A stretch of DNA of 64,000 bases from Bradyrhizobium erythrophlei (GTDB taxonomy: Bacteria; Pseudomonadota; Alphaproteobacteria; Rhizobiales; Xanthobacteraceae): NCBI GenBank assembly GCA_900129675.1, contig FSRD01000001.1, positions 3,523,501 through 3,587,500 on the forward strand, read 5' to 3'. The notes under the pieces are model-generated. The model was not told the origin of the DNA. It saw only the letters and a program-made list of their open reading frames with translations, and did not search any database. Positions within the stretch are counted from its first letter, which is position 1, and each line of letters begins with the position of its first letter. The translations under genes were made by a program, and so were the position numbers. This document shows, in pieces, positions 1-7,893 of this stretch.

Positions 1-1
1 C

Positions 2-94
2 CGCGAGTGGCTGCTCGCGGAAGCGACGAGCGATCTGCGCCAACTGAAGAAGCTCGGCTGGTCATTGCGGCCGATGAAGGAGAAGGGCGACTGA
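2..94 (+). CDS. C-terminal end of a gene entering from the left edge
   Basis: An open frame runs from the window edge to a TGA at 92-94 and gives 30 residues ending SLRPMKEKGD. The segment is charged and looks like an amphipathic C-terminal tail (RQLKKLGW). Too little is present to name a family. It is on the same strand as the downstream operon but about 190 bases away from it. Confidence 0.45.
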   Translation, partial: REWLLAEATSDLRQLKKLGWSLRPMKEKGD

Positions 95-176
95 TCTGGA
101 ACCGCCCGGGATTGTTCCGGACGCGAGTTCTATGATCACGCTTCAGCGAGGCCCTTCTTGTTCCGTCCTCTTCCGA

Positions 177-205
177 TTGACAATTTGAAGGGTCTGGCTC
201 TAGTT
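177..205 (+). promoter_or_regulatory. possible sigma-70-type promoter of the cytochrome/ABC operon
   Basis: A perfect TTGACA hexamer at 177-182 is followed after 17 bases by CTAGTT at 200-205, which is only a weak -10 element. It lies about 80 bases before the first gene of the operon. This is inference from hexamer matching alone. Confidence 0.3.
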
Positions 206-282
206 GCCCCCATGGGGAAAGCGATCTCCCCATGAGGCGACATGCCCAAGAATCGCGTCCAGTTTTTCGCCAAGGACGCAGC

Positions 283-1053
283 ATGCCCGCTATCAAGTCT
301 ATCTTTTCAGAACGATTTCGAATCGATCGGTGCAGTTCTGCGAAAGCATTCCATCGGTTGGCCGATGTCGCTTTGATACTGGCCACTTGCGTCGTTGCCG
401 CAACTGATCCGGCCAATGCTCAATCCCAAACTATCGACCTGTCGGGTCAGCCGATCGGCGCGCCGCCACAAGATTTCGAGTTCTGGCGCGCAGGCGAGGG
501 CGATTCTGGTCATTGGACCGTGGAGCGCGATGGCGCCTCGGATAGCAGCGTTTCAGTTCAGCGGTCAGGCGGGAACCGTGACCTGCACTCTTCGCTCGCC
601 GCGTGCAAGACGCTGTCGGCGGTCAATGCCAGGATCCGGGTCCAGTTCAAGCTGATCGATGGATCGATGCCGAGCGCCGGCATCGCCGTCCGGGTGACCA
701 GCCCGAACGACTACTATCTCGTGCGTGTCAGCGCATTCGAACAGCGCCTGTCGCTACTTCATGTCGTCAATGGAATGGCGGAAGAGGTTGCCGGGGTCGA
801 CGCCGATATCACGCTAGACCACTGGCAAAGCCTGGAAGTCGTCGTCGACGGCAACAGCTTCAAGATGTCGCTCGATAATCGCTGGGCGCTGACGGCGTTC
901 GACTACGGCAAGCCAGCTGGCGGTCACTTCGGAATTTGGACCGAACGAGATGACGTCACACGCTTCAACCAGATCGAGATAACACCGCTGACATACGTCG
1001 GCGACGACGAAAACCTGCGAAATCGGGCTGGAGGCGAGAGCAGGACGGAGTAG
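283..1053 (+). CDS. secreted protein with LamG/3-keto-glucoside-hydrolase-like fold
   Basis: The 256-residue product carries a long N-terminal export signal (hydrophobic core about residues 28-41, probable cleavage after ANA near 46), then a motif TIDLSGQPIGAPP at 50-62. The rest has the alternating beta-strand pattern, SAGIAVRVTSPNDYYLVR and closing GGHFGIWTERD typical of concanavalin-like or DUF1080-like jelly-roll domains. I chose ATG 283 because AAGGA precedes it at proper spacing; an upstream ATG at 232 has no ribosome site. It lies 4 bases before the cytochrome gene. The protein at 3813 shares the TIDLSG start and the same fold pattern, so the two look like paralogues bracketing the operon. 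No catalytic residues are evident, and a binding role is a guess. Confidence 0.7.
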   Translation: MPAIKSIFSERFRIDRCSSAKAFHRLADVALILATCVVAATDPANAQSQTIDLSGQPIGAPPQDFEFWRAGEGDSGHWTVERDGASDSSVSVQRSGGNRDLHSSLAACKTLSAVNARIRVQFKLIDGSMPSAGIAVRVTSPNDYYLVRVSAFEQRLSLLHVVNGMAEEVAGVDADITLDHWQSLEVVVDGNSFKMSLDNRWALTAFDYGKPAGGHFGIWTERDDVTRFNQIEITPLTYVGDDENLRNRAGGESRTE

Positions 1054-1057
1054 GCGG

Positions 1058-1696
1058 ATGATTCCCACAAGCAATCAATGGTCCCGGAAATGGCTGACGG
1101 TCTCCTGGCGTTCACTGGCGGCGCTTGCTCTAGCTGCATTGGCCGTCGTCGGCGGTGCCGGCGTGGTTGCCGCTGATGCCGTCGCCGGGAAGAACAAGGC
1201 GGAAGCGTGCGCCGGTTGTCACGGCGAAAAAGGTATCTCCGAAATCGAGAACACGCCTTCGTTGGCCGGGCAACCTGATCTCTTCATTCAGTGGCAGTTG
1301 ATTTTCTTCCGAGCCGGGGCACGAAAGAACGAAGTTATGGGTCCGCTCGCCGAGCAGCTTGGTAACGAAGACGTCCGGGATCTCGGTGCCTATTTTGCCT
1401 CGCTCAAGCCGCCTGAAAGTCCCGCGGCGGCCCCAGATGATCATCCTGACCTAACCGGGGCTGGCAAGAAAGTGGCGGCAGCCGGTCGCTGCGCGTCCTG
1501 CCACGGCGACAAATTCGCAGGCAGCAAGGCAGCCGCCCGAATAGCCGGACAACATGAGGAGTACATCACGAAGGCCCTTCACGATTATAAATCCGGCGTG
1601 CGGTCGGGAGGAGGCGTGGCCGCGATGGCGGAGGTCGCCTATCCCTTGAGTGACGATGAAATCGCGGCTCTGGCCCACTATCTCGCACGACTTTGA
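1058..1696 (+). CDS. diheme c-type cytochrome, cytochrome c4-like
   Basis: The 212-residue protein begins with a signal/anchor segment (hydrophobic residues about 20-39). It then contains two cytochrome c domains, each with a heme-binding CXXCH: CAGCH at 51-55 and CASCH at 145-149. Candidate axial methionines are M94 (VMGPLA) and M190 (AAMAEVAYPLSD). This tandem arrangement and length match the periplasmic c4 family of electron-transfer proteins. The gene begins four bases after the preceding stop, with its ribosome site (GGAG) inside that gene, and is followed 12 bases later by an ABC ATPase, so it is clearly in one operon. The redox partner is not encoded here. Confidence 0.9.
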   Translation: MIPTSNQWSRKWLTVSWRSLAALALAALAVVGGAGVVAADAVAGKNKAEACAGCHGEKGISEIENTPSLAGQPDLFIQWQLIFFRAGARKNEVMGPLAEQLGNEDVRDLGAYFASLKPPESPAAAPDDHPDLTGAGKKVAAAGRCASCHGDKFAGSKAAARIAGQHEEYITKALHDYKSGVRSGGGVAAMAEVAYPLSDDEIAALAHYLARL

Positions 1697-1708
1697 AACT
1701 GGTGTTAC

Positions 1709-2449
1709 ATGCCGTTAGCAGAATTGCCCACCAGCGATAGTTCTGTTCCGCCATTGCACGTCACTGACCTGACGAAACGATATGGCGAGGAGCGGGCCAT
1801 CGATTGTGTGACGTTTTCTGCGGCTGCCGGCGACGTGGTCGGCATTATCGGGCCAAATGGTGCCGGCAAGACCACTCTGCTGGAAACGGTTGTTGGCCTC
1901 CTTCCCGCTGATTCGGGGGAGGTTTTATGGCATGGCCAGGTGCTGCCGGCATCGCAAAGGCGCAACGCACTCTTTTATCTGCCGGATGGCGTGCGTCCTT
2001 ATCGGGATGAGGCGACTTTCCAGGTCGTGTCGTTTTTTGCAGGTATCTACAGGCGATCGAAGGCGGAGACCGCAGACACGATCGATTCGGTGGGGCTGAG
2101 TCCAGTGCTTCACAAGCGCGTACATGCGTTGTCGAAGGGGTATAACCGTCGTCTCTTGCTGGCGTTGGCTCTGTTGGCACCGCACCCCGTCCTGCTTATG
2201 GATGAGCCATTCGACGGGTTCGATTTGCGGCAAACACGCGAGATCGTCGAGGTGCTCCGCAACCAAGCCGCGCGCGGTCGGACGTTCATTCTTGCCATTC
2301 ATCAGTTGGCCGATGCGCAGCGGGTCTGTGACCGCGTGATTCTGATCGCAGCAGGCCGGGTTCGTGGGGCCGGCACCCTGGACGAATTACGCGCGCAAAC
2401 CGCGCTGCCTGCCGGCTCACTGGAGGATATCTTTCTTGCGCTCACGTAA
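1709..2449 (+). CDS. ABC transporter ATP-binding protein
   Basis: The 246-residue ATPase has Walker A GPNGAGKTT at 48-56, a Q-loop region near 80, a divergent signature LSKGYNRR at 141-148 instead of LSGGQ, Walker B VLLMDEP at 161-167 and a switch-histidine segment AIHQLAD. Such KGY/KGM signatures occur in ABC-2 exporters of the GldA/NosF/CcmA type. Its 3' end overlaps the start of the permease by 14 bases, implying translational coupling. It probably energises the GldF/G-like membrane subunit encoded next. Confidence 0.93.
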   Translation: MPLAELPTSDSSVPPLHVTDLTKRYGEERAIDCVTFSAAAGDVVGIIGPNGAGKTTLLETVVGLLPADSGEVLWHGQVLPASQRRNALFYLPDGVRPYRDEATFQVVSFFAGIYRRSKAETADTIDSVGLSPVLHKRVHALSKGYNRRLLLALALLAPHPVLLMDEPFDGFDLRQTREIVEVLRNQAARGRTFILAIHQLADAQRVCDRVILIAAGRVRGAGTLDELRAQTALPAGSLEDIFLALT

Positions 2450-3800
2450 GAGATATAGCCGGCAAACCGCGCCGCTGTGGCCGCTGCTCGCAAAGGAGTT
2501 GCGGGAAATCACCAGCGGCCGGGCGCTGTGGACCATGTTGCTGCTGCTGTGCCCGTTGATCGGCTATAGCTTCTTCCAGGCTGTTTCGCTTTACAACGAA
2601 GCAAGCACGGCGGCGCTGCAATCTCCGGTCCTGGCAAGCAGCCTATCGCCGCTGGACGGCATTCTGGTGCCCACGCTTGGCTCATTTTACGTCGCGGTAA
2701 CGCTCCTGTTTCCGTTCGTTGCCATCCGCGCACTTGGCCAGGAGAAGGAAACGGGTGCGCTGCGCCTGCTCGTGCAACTGCCGTATCGTCCATCTACGCT
2801 CGTGTTAGCCAAGCTTGCAGCAGTGCTTGCGGCCTGGGGTCTTGCCAGTATCCCAGCGCTTTCCGCCCTTACCTTTTGGCGCATTCTGGGTGGGCATTTG
2901 GCGCCGGCGGAGACGGCCAATCTCCTGTTCGGCCATCTGGCCTACGGCCTGCTGGTCGGCGCGCTCGCGTTATTCTCGGCGTCGATCTCGGATAGCGCGG
3001 CTACCGCCGCGATCGTTGCGCTCGCCATCACGATCGGGTCCTGGGTTCTGGATTTCACCGTCGCCGGCAATCCAGGGCTACTGTCATGGATTGCACAGCT
3101 GTCGCTCACCCAGACGCTGCGCGCGTTCGAGCAGGGGCTGCTGTCGGGCAGTCTCGTGCTGGGCACAGCGTCCGTGATCTTTGGCCTCATCGCGCTGGCC
3201 ACCGTGTGGTTGCCGCCCGGAGTTCCATCGCTCAGCAAACTGCGTAGCTCGCTGCCGTGGGTGTTGGCCGTAGCGGTGATGCTTGGCGCCGCTGCCCAAC
3301 TGAGGTTGACAGTCGACGTCACCGAGGACAGACGGAATTCGTTTCCGGGGTCTGATCAAAAGCTGCTCGCGACGCTGCGGCTCCCTTTGCTCGTGAGCGT
3401 GCATCTGGCTCCCGAGGATCCACGGTATGCCGACCTGCAACGCAATGTGCTGGCAAAACTCGGGCGCGCAATGCCAAACGTATCAGTCACTCTTGCCGGC
3501 CCACGGCAAGGTTTCTCGGGCGGGAGCAGCGACGAATCCTATGGCGAGGTCGAATACGTCTATGGCATTCGATCCGACATCAGCCGGTCGACGAGCCCCC
3601 GGGAGATTTTGCCGCTGATCTATGCGCTCGCGGGCGTTTCGCCTCCCTCGCCAACGCCCGGCGGCGAATATCCCGGCTATCCCCTGGTCGCCAGGGCTGA
3701 TGCCGCGCTTTTCTGGTTTTTCGGCGGATTGCCGCTTCTGATTGTCCTTTGCTGGTGGTGGATCCGCTGCCCACCTTCCGTCGACAACTTTCTCGCATGA
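2436..3800 (+). CDS. ABC-2 type permease with a GldG-like periplasmic domain
   Basis: I start this gene at TTG 2436, because a perfect GGAGG at 2422-2426 sits nine bases upstream, inside the ATPase gene; the open frame itself begins further upstream without such a site. The 454-residue product opens with LLAKELREITSGRALW, typical of ABC-2 permeases, and has about six hydrophobic segments in the first 300 residues. It then has a soluble part beginning VDVTEDRRNSFPGSDQKLL, resembling the GldG extracellular domain (DLTEDKR.. type), then a final membrane segment LFWFFGGLPLLIVLCWWW. GldF and GldG are normally separate or in larger fusions; here they appear compactly fused. The substrate is unknown; the cytochrome and two secreted jelly-roll proteins in the operon suggest an envelope or export role. 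Confidence 0.85.
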   Translation: MRSRKRYSRQTAPLWPLLAKELREITSGRALWTMLLLLCPLIGYSFFQAVSLYNEASTAALQSPVLASSLSPLDGILVPTLGSFYVAVTLLFPFVAIRALGQEKETGALRLLVQLPYRPSTLVLAKLAAVLAAWGLASIPALSALTFWRILGGHLAPAETANLLFGHLAYGLLVGALALFSASISDSAATAAIVALAITIGSWVLDFTVAGNPGLLSWIAQLSLTQTLRAFEQGLLSGSLVLGTASVIFGLIALATVWLPPGVPSLSKLRSSLPWVLAVAVMLGAAAQLRLTVDVTEDRRNSFPGSDQKLLATLRLPLLVSVHLAPEDPRYADLQRNVLAKLGRAMPNVSVTLAGPRQGFSGGSSDESYGEVEYVYGIRSDISRSTSPREILPLIYALAGVSPPSPTPGGEYPGYPLVARADAALFWFFGGLPLLIVLCWWWIRCPPSVDNFLA

Positions 3801-3812
3801 AGGAGGTCCGTC

Positions 3813-4535
3813 ATGATCAACAGAAACATTATTGCATGGATCGTTTTGGCAATCGGTCTCGCGGCGCTGGCTTTGCCAGGTAAAGCGGCACAGCCAACAA
3901 CCATCGATCTTTCCGGTGAAACTGTCGGAGCCGAGCCAAAGGCGCTCGTGCCGGTCGTGGGGATCTGGCGAATTGAAAACGACAATGGAAAGAAGGTGCT
4001 CACCGTCGACGGGCGGCAATGGAAGGAGGGGCAATCATCGGCGGGTATTGCCGACAAGGCGCGCGCGCTCTATGGCGAACGCTATGCTGAGTTTCTCGAC
4101 CGCGTTCAAGCCTACGCCTACTTTCCGTACGCAGTCGTGCCCGACGTCGAAAATTTCACAGGCGGCGAGATCACGGTGCGGTTTGAGGGATTGTCGGGTC
4201 GTATCGATCAGGGCGCCGGAATCCTGTTCAATCTCAAGCCGACTGGCGACTACATGACTATCCGCGCCAACTGTCTGGAAAACAACCTCGTGCTATGGAA
4301 GTTCGAGAAGGGCAAGCGCTCCTCGGTCAAGTGGGTACGCAATACGCCGACCGCGACGAAGCAATGGCACGAGCTCAAGGTCCAGATCAACGGCTCCAGG
4401 GTCGAGGGCTATCTCGACGGCAAGCTCTATCTTGAAGACACGCTGGCGCAGCCGGTGTCGGGCCGCATCGGCCTGTGGTCCAAAGCTGACAGCCATATGT
4501 ACTTCGCCGACTACACCGTCAAACCAGCCGATTGA
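3813..4535 (+). CDS. secreted protein with LamG/DUF1080-like fold, paralogue of the 283 gene
   Basis: The 240-residue protein has a clean signal peptide (hydrophobic residues 6-22, cleavage near GKAAQ) followed directly by TIDLSGETVGAEP at 30-42, the same mature N-terminus motif as the protein at 283. A jelly-roll-type body follows with GAGILFNLKPTGDYMTIRANC, HELKVQINGSRVEGYLDGKL and GRIGLWSKADSHMYFADY, the signature strands of the LamG/3-keto-disaccharide hydrolase (DUF1080) superfamily. A strong AAGGAGG lies eight bases before the ATG and only twelve bases separate it from the permease. It probably binds a sugar, polymer or other envelope ligand; hydrolase activity cannot be judged from sequence. 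Confidence 0.78.
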   Translation: MINRNIIAWIVLAIGLAALALPGKAAQPTTIDLSGETVGAEPKALVPVVGIWRIENDNGKKVLTVDGRQWKEGQSSAGIADKARALYGERYAEFLDRVQAYAYFPYAVVPDVENFTGGEITVRFEGLSGRIDQGAGILFNLKPTGDYMTIRANCLENNLVLWKFEKGKRSSVKWVRNTPTATKQWHELKVQINGSRVEGYLDGKLYLEDTLAQPVSGRIGLWSKADSHMYFADYTVKPAD

Positions 4536-4674
4536 TCGGATATTCGTGGCTGCAGCCGGCAGGGGTGATGATCAAGTGACGGATTTCGGGCGCAGAGGAG
4601 GGGCGCTCGCTGCGAACCAATGTTGAAGCCGCAAATTAATTCCTCCGCGGCGGACAAGCCAGGGAGCAAAAACC

Positions 4675-4902
4675 ATGTCGAAGCCAACAATCGCAACCCT
4701 TTTGTGCCTGATGGTTAGCCTCGTTGTGCCTGCCCATGCCCTTACCGACCAGGAGCTGATCGCCAAGCTTGAATCGGCCGGCTACACGCAGATCCGCGAC
4801 ATCAAATCCACGGCCGAAGGGATTTCGGTCAAGGCGATGAAGGACGGCAAAGACGTGTCCCTCGTTGTCGACAGCAGCGGCCAGGTCAAGGAGCGGAAGT
4901 AA
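4675..4902 (+). CDS. small periplasmic PepSY-like protein
   Basis: The 75-residue product has a signal peptide ending AHA at about 22 and a compact domain (LTDQELIAKLESAGYTQIRDIKSTAEGISVKAM in pattern, then DVSLVVDSSGQVKERK). That helix plus two-strand layout is the PepSY fold, often found in periplasmic peptidase-inhibitor or metal-linked proteins. A GGGAG site lies ahead of the ATG. It is 139 bases after the operon and on the same strand, so co-transcription is possible but not shown. Confidence 0.72.
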   Translation: MSKPTIATLLCLMVSLVVPAHALTDQELIAKLESAGYTQIRDIKSTAEGISVKAMKDGKDVSLVVDSSGQVKERK

Positions 4903-4918
4903 CGCAACGCCTCGGGTG

Positions 4919-5603
4919 CTAATTCAGGGCGGCGCCGAGTTCAGTGTCGATGACCGCGTTCCTCGTCGTGACCTTCTGCGCATCCAGATCGGCTTTCAAG
5001 CCGGCTTTGCTTGCGGGATCGGCGGCCGCCCGGATGACAAAGGCTTTGAGTTCCGCAACCGGGTTGCCGATCCGTCCGGTCGGTAAGCCGGCCGCAATGG
5101 ACTTCGCGGCCACCCGAGCCAACTTTGCGTTCAGTTGCGGACTGGCCCTATCGGCCTCCGACAGGACGCTTCCATCGTACGCGACAAGGGCAGACCGCAG
5201 GTCATCGAACTTGCCCGAGGTAAGGGCGGCGTCGAGCGTATCGACCAGAATTTTAGGATCGGTAGCGGCCGGCGCGCCGGTGAGCATTCCGAGTGTCTGA
5301 ACGAACGCCGAGGTCAGATAGAGGCGGGTGATCAGATAGACGCCCAGGAACGCCAGCGTGAAGAAATAGATGACGATGACGGGGACGATCGCGTCGTTGG
5401 CCGCCGCGCCGCCCTGGAGCGACCCCTTGCCGAGATTTCCGATCCAAGGCCGCGAGATCTTTGATCTGCACGAGCGTTGCGCCGATCAAGAGCGTGGTCA
5501 ACCAATCCGAAATCCGGGCGCCGCTTTTCCACACCCACGACGCGCAGTGGCTCGCCGCCGTTCCGATCCCCGAGGGATTGATAGTTTGGGCACTGGCCTG
5601 CTT
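4919..5603 (-). pseudogene. frameshifted membrane-protein gene
   Basis: Read on the minus strand, the upper part encodes SGARISDWLTTLLIGATLVQ in one frame. The lower part continues in another frame with LGKGSLQGGAAANDAIVPV, then a membrane segment (IVIYFFTLAFLGVYLITRLYL) and a 122-residue soluble tail ending TELGAALN. The join falls near 5445-5465, so one small insertion or deletion has split the gene. The ISDWLTTLLIGATLVQ stretch plus a later membrane segment recalls a family of uncharacterised bacterial proteins with ISDWLT..LVG..L motifs. No start codon with a ribosome site is visible, and a stop at 5604-5606 closes the frame, so the 5' end is probably also lost. It converges on the PepSY-like gene. 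Confidence 0.6.
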
Positions 5604-5671
5604 CTAAGTTGATTTTCGGAGTGTCAACATGGGTTACCCCGTATGGATTAATGCACGTTAGAACTACTGTA

Positions 5672-5687
5672 AGTCGGAATTCCGACT
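5672..5687. repeat. 16-bp perfect palindrome AGTCGGAATTCCGACT
   Basis: A perfect two-fold palindrome lies in the gap between the decayed membrane gene and the left end of the ISNCY element. It could be an operator or a hairpin; there is no T-run on either side, so it is not an obvious terminator. Confidence 0.5.
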
Positions 5688-5842
5688 GCGAAGTCGCTAA
5701 GTATTAAGTTTACTGACACTAGCTACTTTCCGGCGCAAAATTAGCGATTTCGGGATTGTGGCCGATGAGGTGCGCAAAGCAAGACCCGCCGGGGCTGCCG
5801 GCAGGGGTATTTTGAGAGACTGATTGGTCGAGGAGCCGGCGC

Positions 5843-7258
5843 TTAGGACGCCGCCCGCTTTTCCATGGCACGGCCGATGTTGATGATGTTGTCGGCGATC
5901 ATGCCGAGCCCGACCCAACGCTTCATTCCGGCGTCGCCCTTGTATCGGCAGCGGTTGAGACCGTGCCGCCGCTTGGAGACGCTGATGCGTCCCTCGCAGC
6001 CGGTCCGCCACTTCTGACCGTTGCGGAACCAGCGCTTCCTTTGCTCACGCTTGCGCTCGGGACTCTTGGTCGAGCGGTTGGGAATGCAGACGCGTTTTAC
6101 GCCCTGGGCTTTCGCTGCTGCCTCGTTCTTGGCGGAGTAGAATGCGGCATCCGCTGCCACCATGTGCGGCGGACGTCCCAGCATTGCTCGATGCGTCTCG
6201 ATGGCGGCAATCAGCAGGTCCGAATCGCTCGGACGCCGATCATAGACCTCGTAATCGATCACGATCTGGTCCTCGGCCTCCTGCAGCTTCACCATCTTGC
6301 CGAACTCGTTCGGCTTGCCGGCCTTGCCCTTGCGAATGATCTCCGTCGATGGCTCGAACAGGCTGAGGAGCTTGCCTTCGGCGTGTGTGTCGCCGCGGAA
6401 GATACGCGCTCTCGTCTGCTTCATCACTTGCTTGACCAGCGGCACCATCGCGTCGAGCTCTTGGCGCAGGCCTTCGAGCACCAACTGCTGCAGGACGTTC
6501 CTTGCGCGCTTGGTTCCTCTGGCGACCTCTTTGGAGAACCGCTTCGCCTGTCCCACCACTCGGCTGGTCGCATTGAGCAGCTTGCCATAGGATCGATTGA
6601 GCTTCTCCCGGCTCTGCTTGGCTCTGGAGCGCGCCGCCCGGGCGATGTCCAGGACCCGCAGCTTCACGCTGCGACTGCGGTCGCGCAGCTTGGCGCCAGT
6701 CTCGCCGGCGATCTTGCCAATCCTTTTCATGGTGCGGATCAGAACCCGCACGCCATCGCCCAACAAGCTCGAATCGGTCGGATAGTGGACGTTGGTCTCC
6801 ACCACGGTGGTGTCCACGCGCATTCTGCGCCCCGCTGCCAACCCGTTGGCTTGAGCCAGCTTCACCAGCCTTTGGTGAATCTGCTTGACCACCTCGGGCC
6901 CCACTGCCAGACCCCAACGTCCCATCGTCTTTGCATCGGGTGTCTTGCCGGCGCCGACGCGAGTGAAGTCGCGGTACACCAGATTGGCGCGCACCTCGCG
7001 CTCGAGCACTTGGTAGCTCCAGTTGCGGATGTGCTTGAGGATCAGTAGCCGCAACACCACCTCGGCTGGGGCACCGCGCCGGCCGCGGCTGCGGCTCTTG
7101 GCATGTCGTCTTGCCAGAGCCTCGTAGACGGCCGCGACGATGTCCTCATCCGCCAGCACCGCATCGGCGTGTTTCATCCAGTCTTCGCGAAGATCGCTCA
7201 CTTCCTCGGCGATCAGCCCGTCGCCGAAGCTGAGCTGCGCCCGCCGCATCTCAATCAT
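5843..7258 (-). CDS. ISNCY-family transposase
   Basis: The 471-residue enzyme should catalyse DNA cleavage and strand transfer for this element. It includes LRLLILKHIRNWSYQVLERE, VDTTVVETNVHYPTDSSLL (a DDE-type first acidic region), a basic helical linker, IFRGDTHAEGKLLSLFEP and a closing GMKRWVGLGMIADNIINIG. These features match transposases classed as ISNCY in rhizobia. I place the start at ATG 7258, preceded by GGAGGAAG, rather than the longer frame to 7321. It overlaps the accessory gene by eight bases. Confidence 0.88.
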   Translation of the reverse strand: MIEMRRAQLSFGDGLIAEEVSDLREDWMKHADAVLADEDIVAAVYEALARRHAKSRSRGRRGAPAEVVLRLLILKHIRNWSYQVLEREVRANLVYRDFTRVGAGKTPDAKTMGRWGLAVGPEVVKQIHQRLVKLAQANGLAAGRRMRVDTTVVETNVHYPTDSSLLGDGVRVLIRTMKRIGKIAGETGAKLRDRSRSVKLRVLDIARAARSRAKQSREKLNRSYGKLLNATSRVVGQAKRFSKEVARGTKRARNVLQQLVLEGLRQELDAMVPLVKQVMKQTRARIFRGDTHAEGKLLSLFEPSTEIIRKGKAGKPNEFGKMVKLQEAEDQIVIDYEVYDRRPSDSDLLIAAIETHRAMLGRPPHMVAADAAFYSAKNEAAAKAQGVKRVCIPNRSTKSPERKREQRKRWFRNGQKWRTGCEGRISVSKRRHGLNRCRYKGDAGMKRWVGLGMIADNIINIGRAMEKRAAS

Positions 7259-7610
7259 GCTGCTTCCTCCGCCTCTTCGATGCGGCCCGTTCCGGACGCA
7301 GCAGATCATGATTGAGCTCACAAACGGTCTCGATCGCCTCCTTCAGGTCCTGATAATTGCTCAGCCAGCGGCGCACCTCGGCAACCCGCTCGCGCCGCAC
7401 GCTGAACTGGCGCGTATGTCCTCCCGGGTAGGTCACCGTCAAGACAAACACGTGATGCCCTTCGCCACGCGCGCATTTCGGGCATCCTTTGGTGTGTCGG
7501 ATGGTGCGTTCCAGCAGCGAGCCGCGCAGCAACTCGCCGGTGATCGGCAATTTGCCGACCAGCTTCTGACGCGCTCGGAGGGTCCGCTCTCGAATCAAGG
7601 GTCGCGACAA
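7251..7610 (-). CDS. DUF6788-like accessory protein of the ISNCY element
   Basis: This 119-residue basic protein lies just upstream of the transposase and overlaps it. It has a pair CPKCARGEGHHVFVLTVTYPGG that looks like half of a zinc site or a beta hairpin. A helical C-terminus (VRRWLSNYQDLKEAIETVCELNHDLL) follows. I recall similar short proteins (DUF6788) next to transposases and in IS-rich contexts. The frame opens with TTG at 7610; the true start may lie further in, near TLRARQKLV. Its role in transposition is unknown. Confidence 0.65.
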   Translation of the reverse strand: MSRPLIRERTLRARQKLVGKLPITGELLRGSLLERTIRHTKGCPKCARGEGHHVFVLTVTYPGGHTRQFSVRRERVAEVRRWLSNYQDLKEAIETVCELNHDLLRPERAASKRRRKQHD

Positions 7611-7708
7611 ACGTCAACCCAAATCCGTCCGATCTTGCAGTTTTCCGCAAACCAGTCGATTCTATCCAAAAGCCAACGTCATCCAATTTTGCGCCGGAAA
7701 GTAGCTAG

Positions 7709-7893
7709 GGGACCGTGCGCGTAGTAGGACGAGGCCATTATGGAGCGGCTGTATCTTTTCTTAGAGGGTGAGTCGTATTTCAGGGACGAGATGATACTCG
7801 AAGTAAGAGATGTCCGGCTTTCGAAGGAAAGCCACCGTGTCGCCCAGCTATGATTCCGGGTACTAGGTCAGCGTTTCCTTGGTTCGAATCATA
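7709..7893. other. short gap between two insertion sequences
   Basis: The gap contains one 37-codon open frame (7740-7853, plus strand, MERLYLFLEGESYF...) with no recognisable family. It may be a remnant of the gene that the two elements hit. I see no promoter or terminator. Confidence 0.3.

Larger units (their letters stand above)
5719..7708 (-). mobile_element. ISNCY-family insertion sequence, complete with perfect inverted repeats
   Basis: The two ends are perfect 24-bp inverted repeats, 5719-5742 and 7685-7708, starting CTAGCTACTTTCCGGCGCAA. The outermost CTAG is itself palindromic, so the true ends may be 5723 and 7704 with CTAG as a 4-bp target duplication. Inside are a transposase gene and an upstream DUF6788-type gene, both on the minus strand. 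The intact ends and reading frames suggest a recent arrival. Confidence 0.88.

Noticed and set aside
5963-7048. 361-codon plus-strand open frame over the ISNCY transposase
   Set aside because: It is the antisense of an intact transposase, has no ribosome site and shows His/Leu/Ala-rich composition typical of GC-rich shadow frames.
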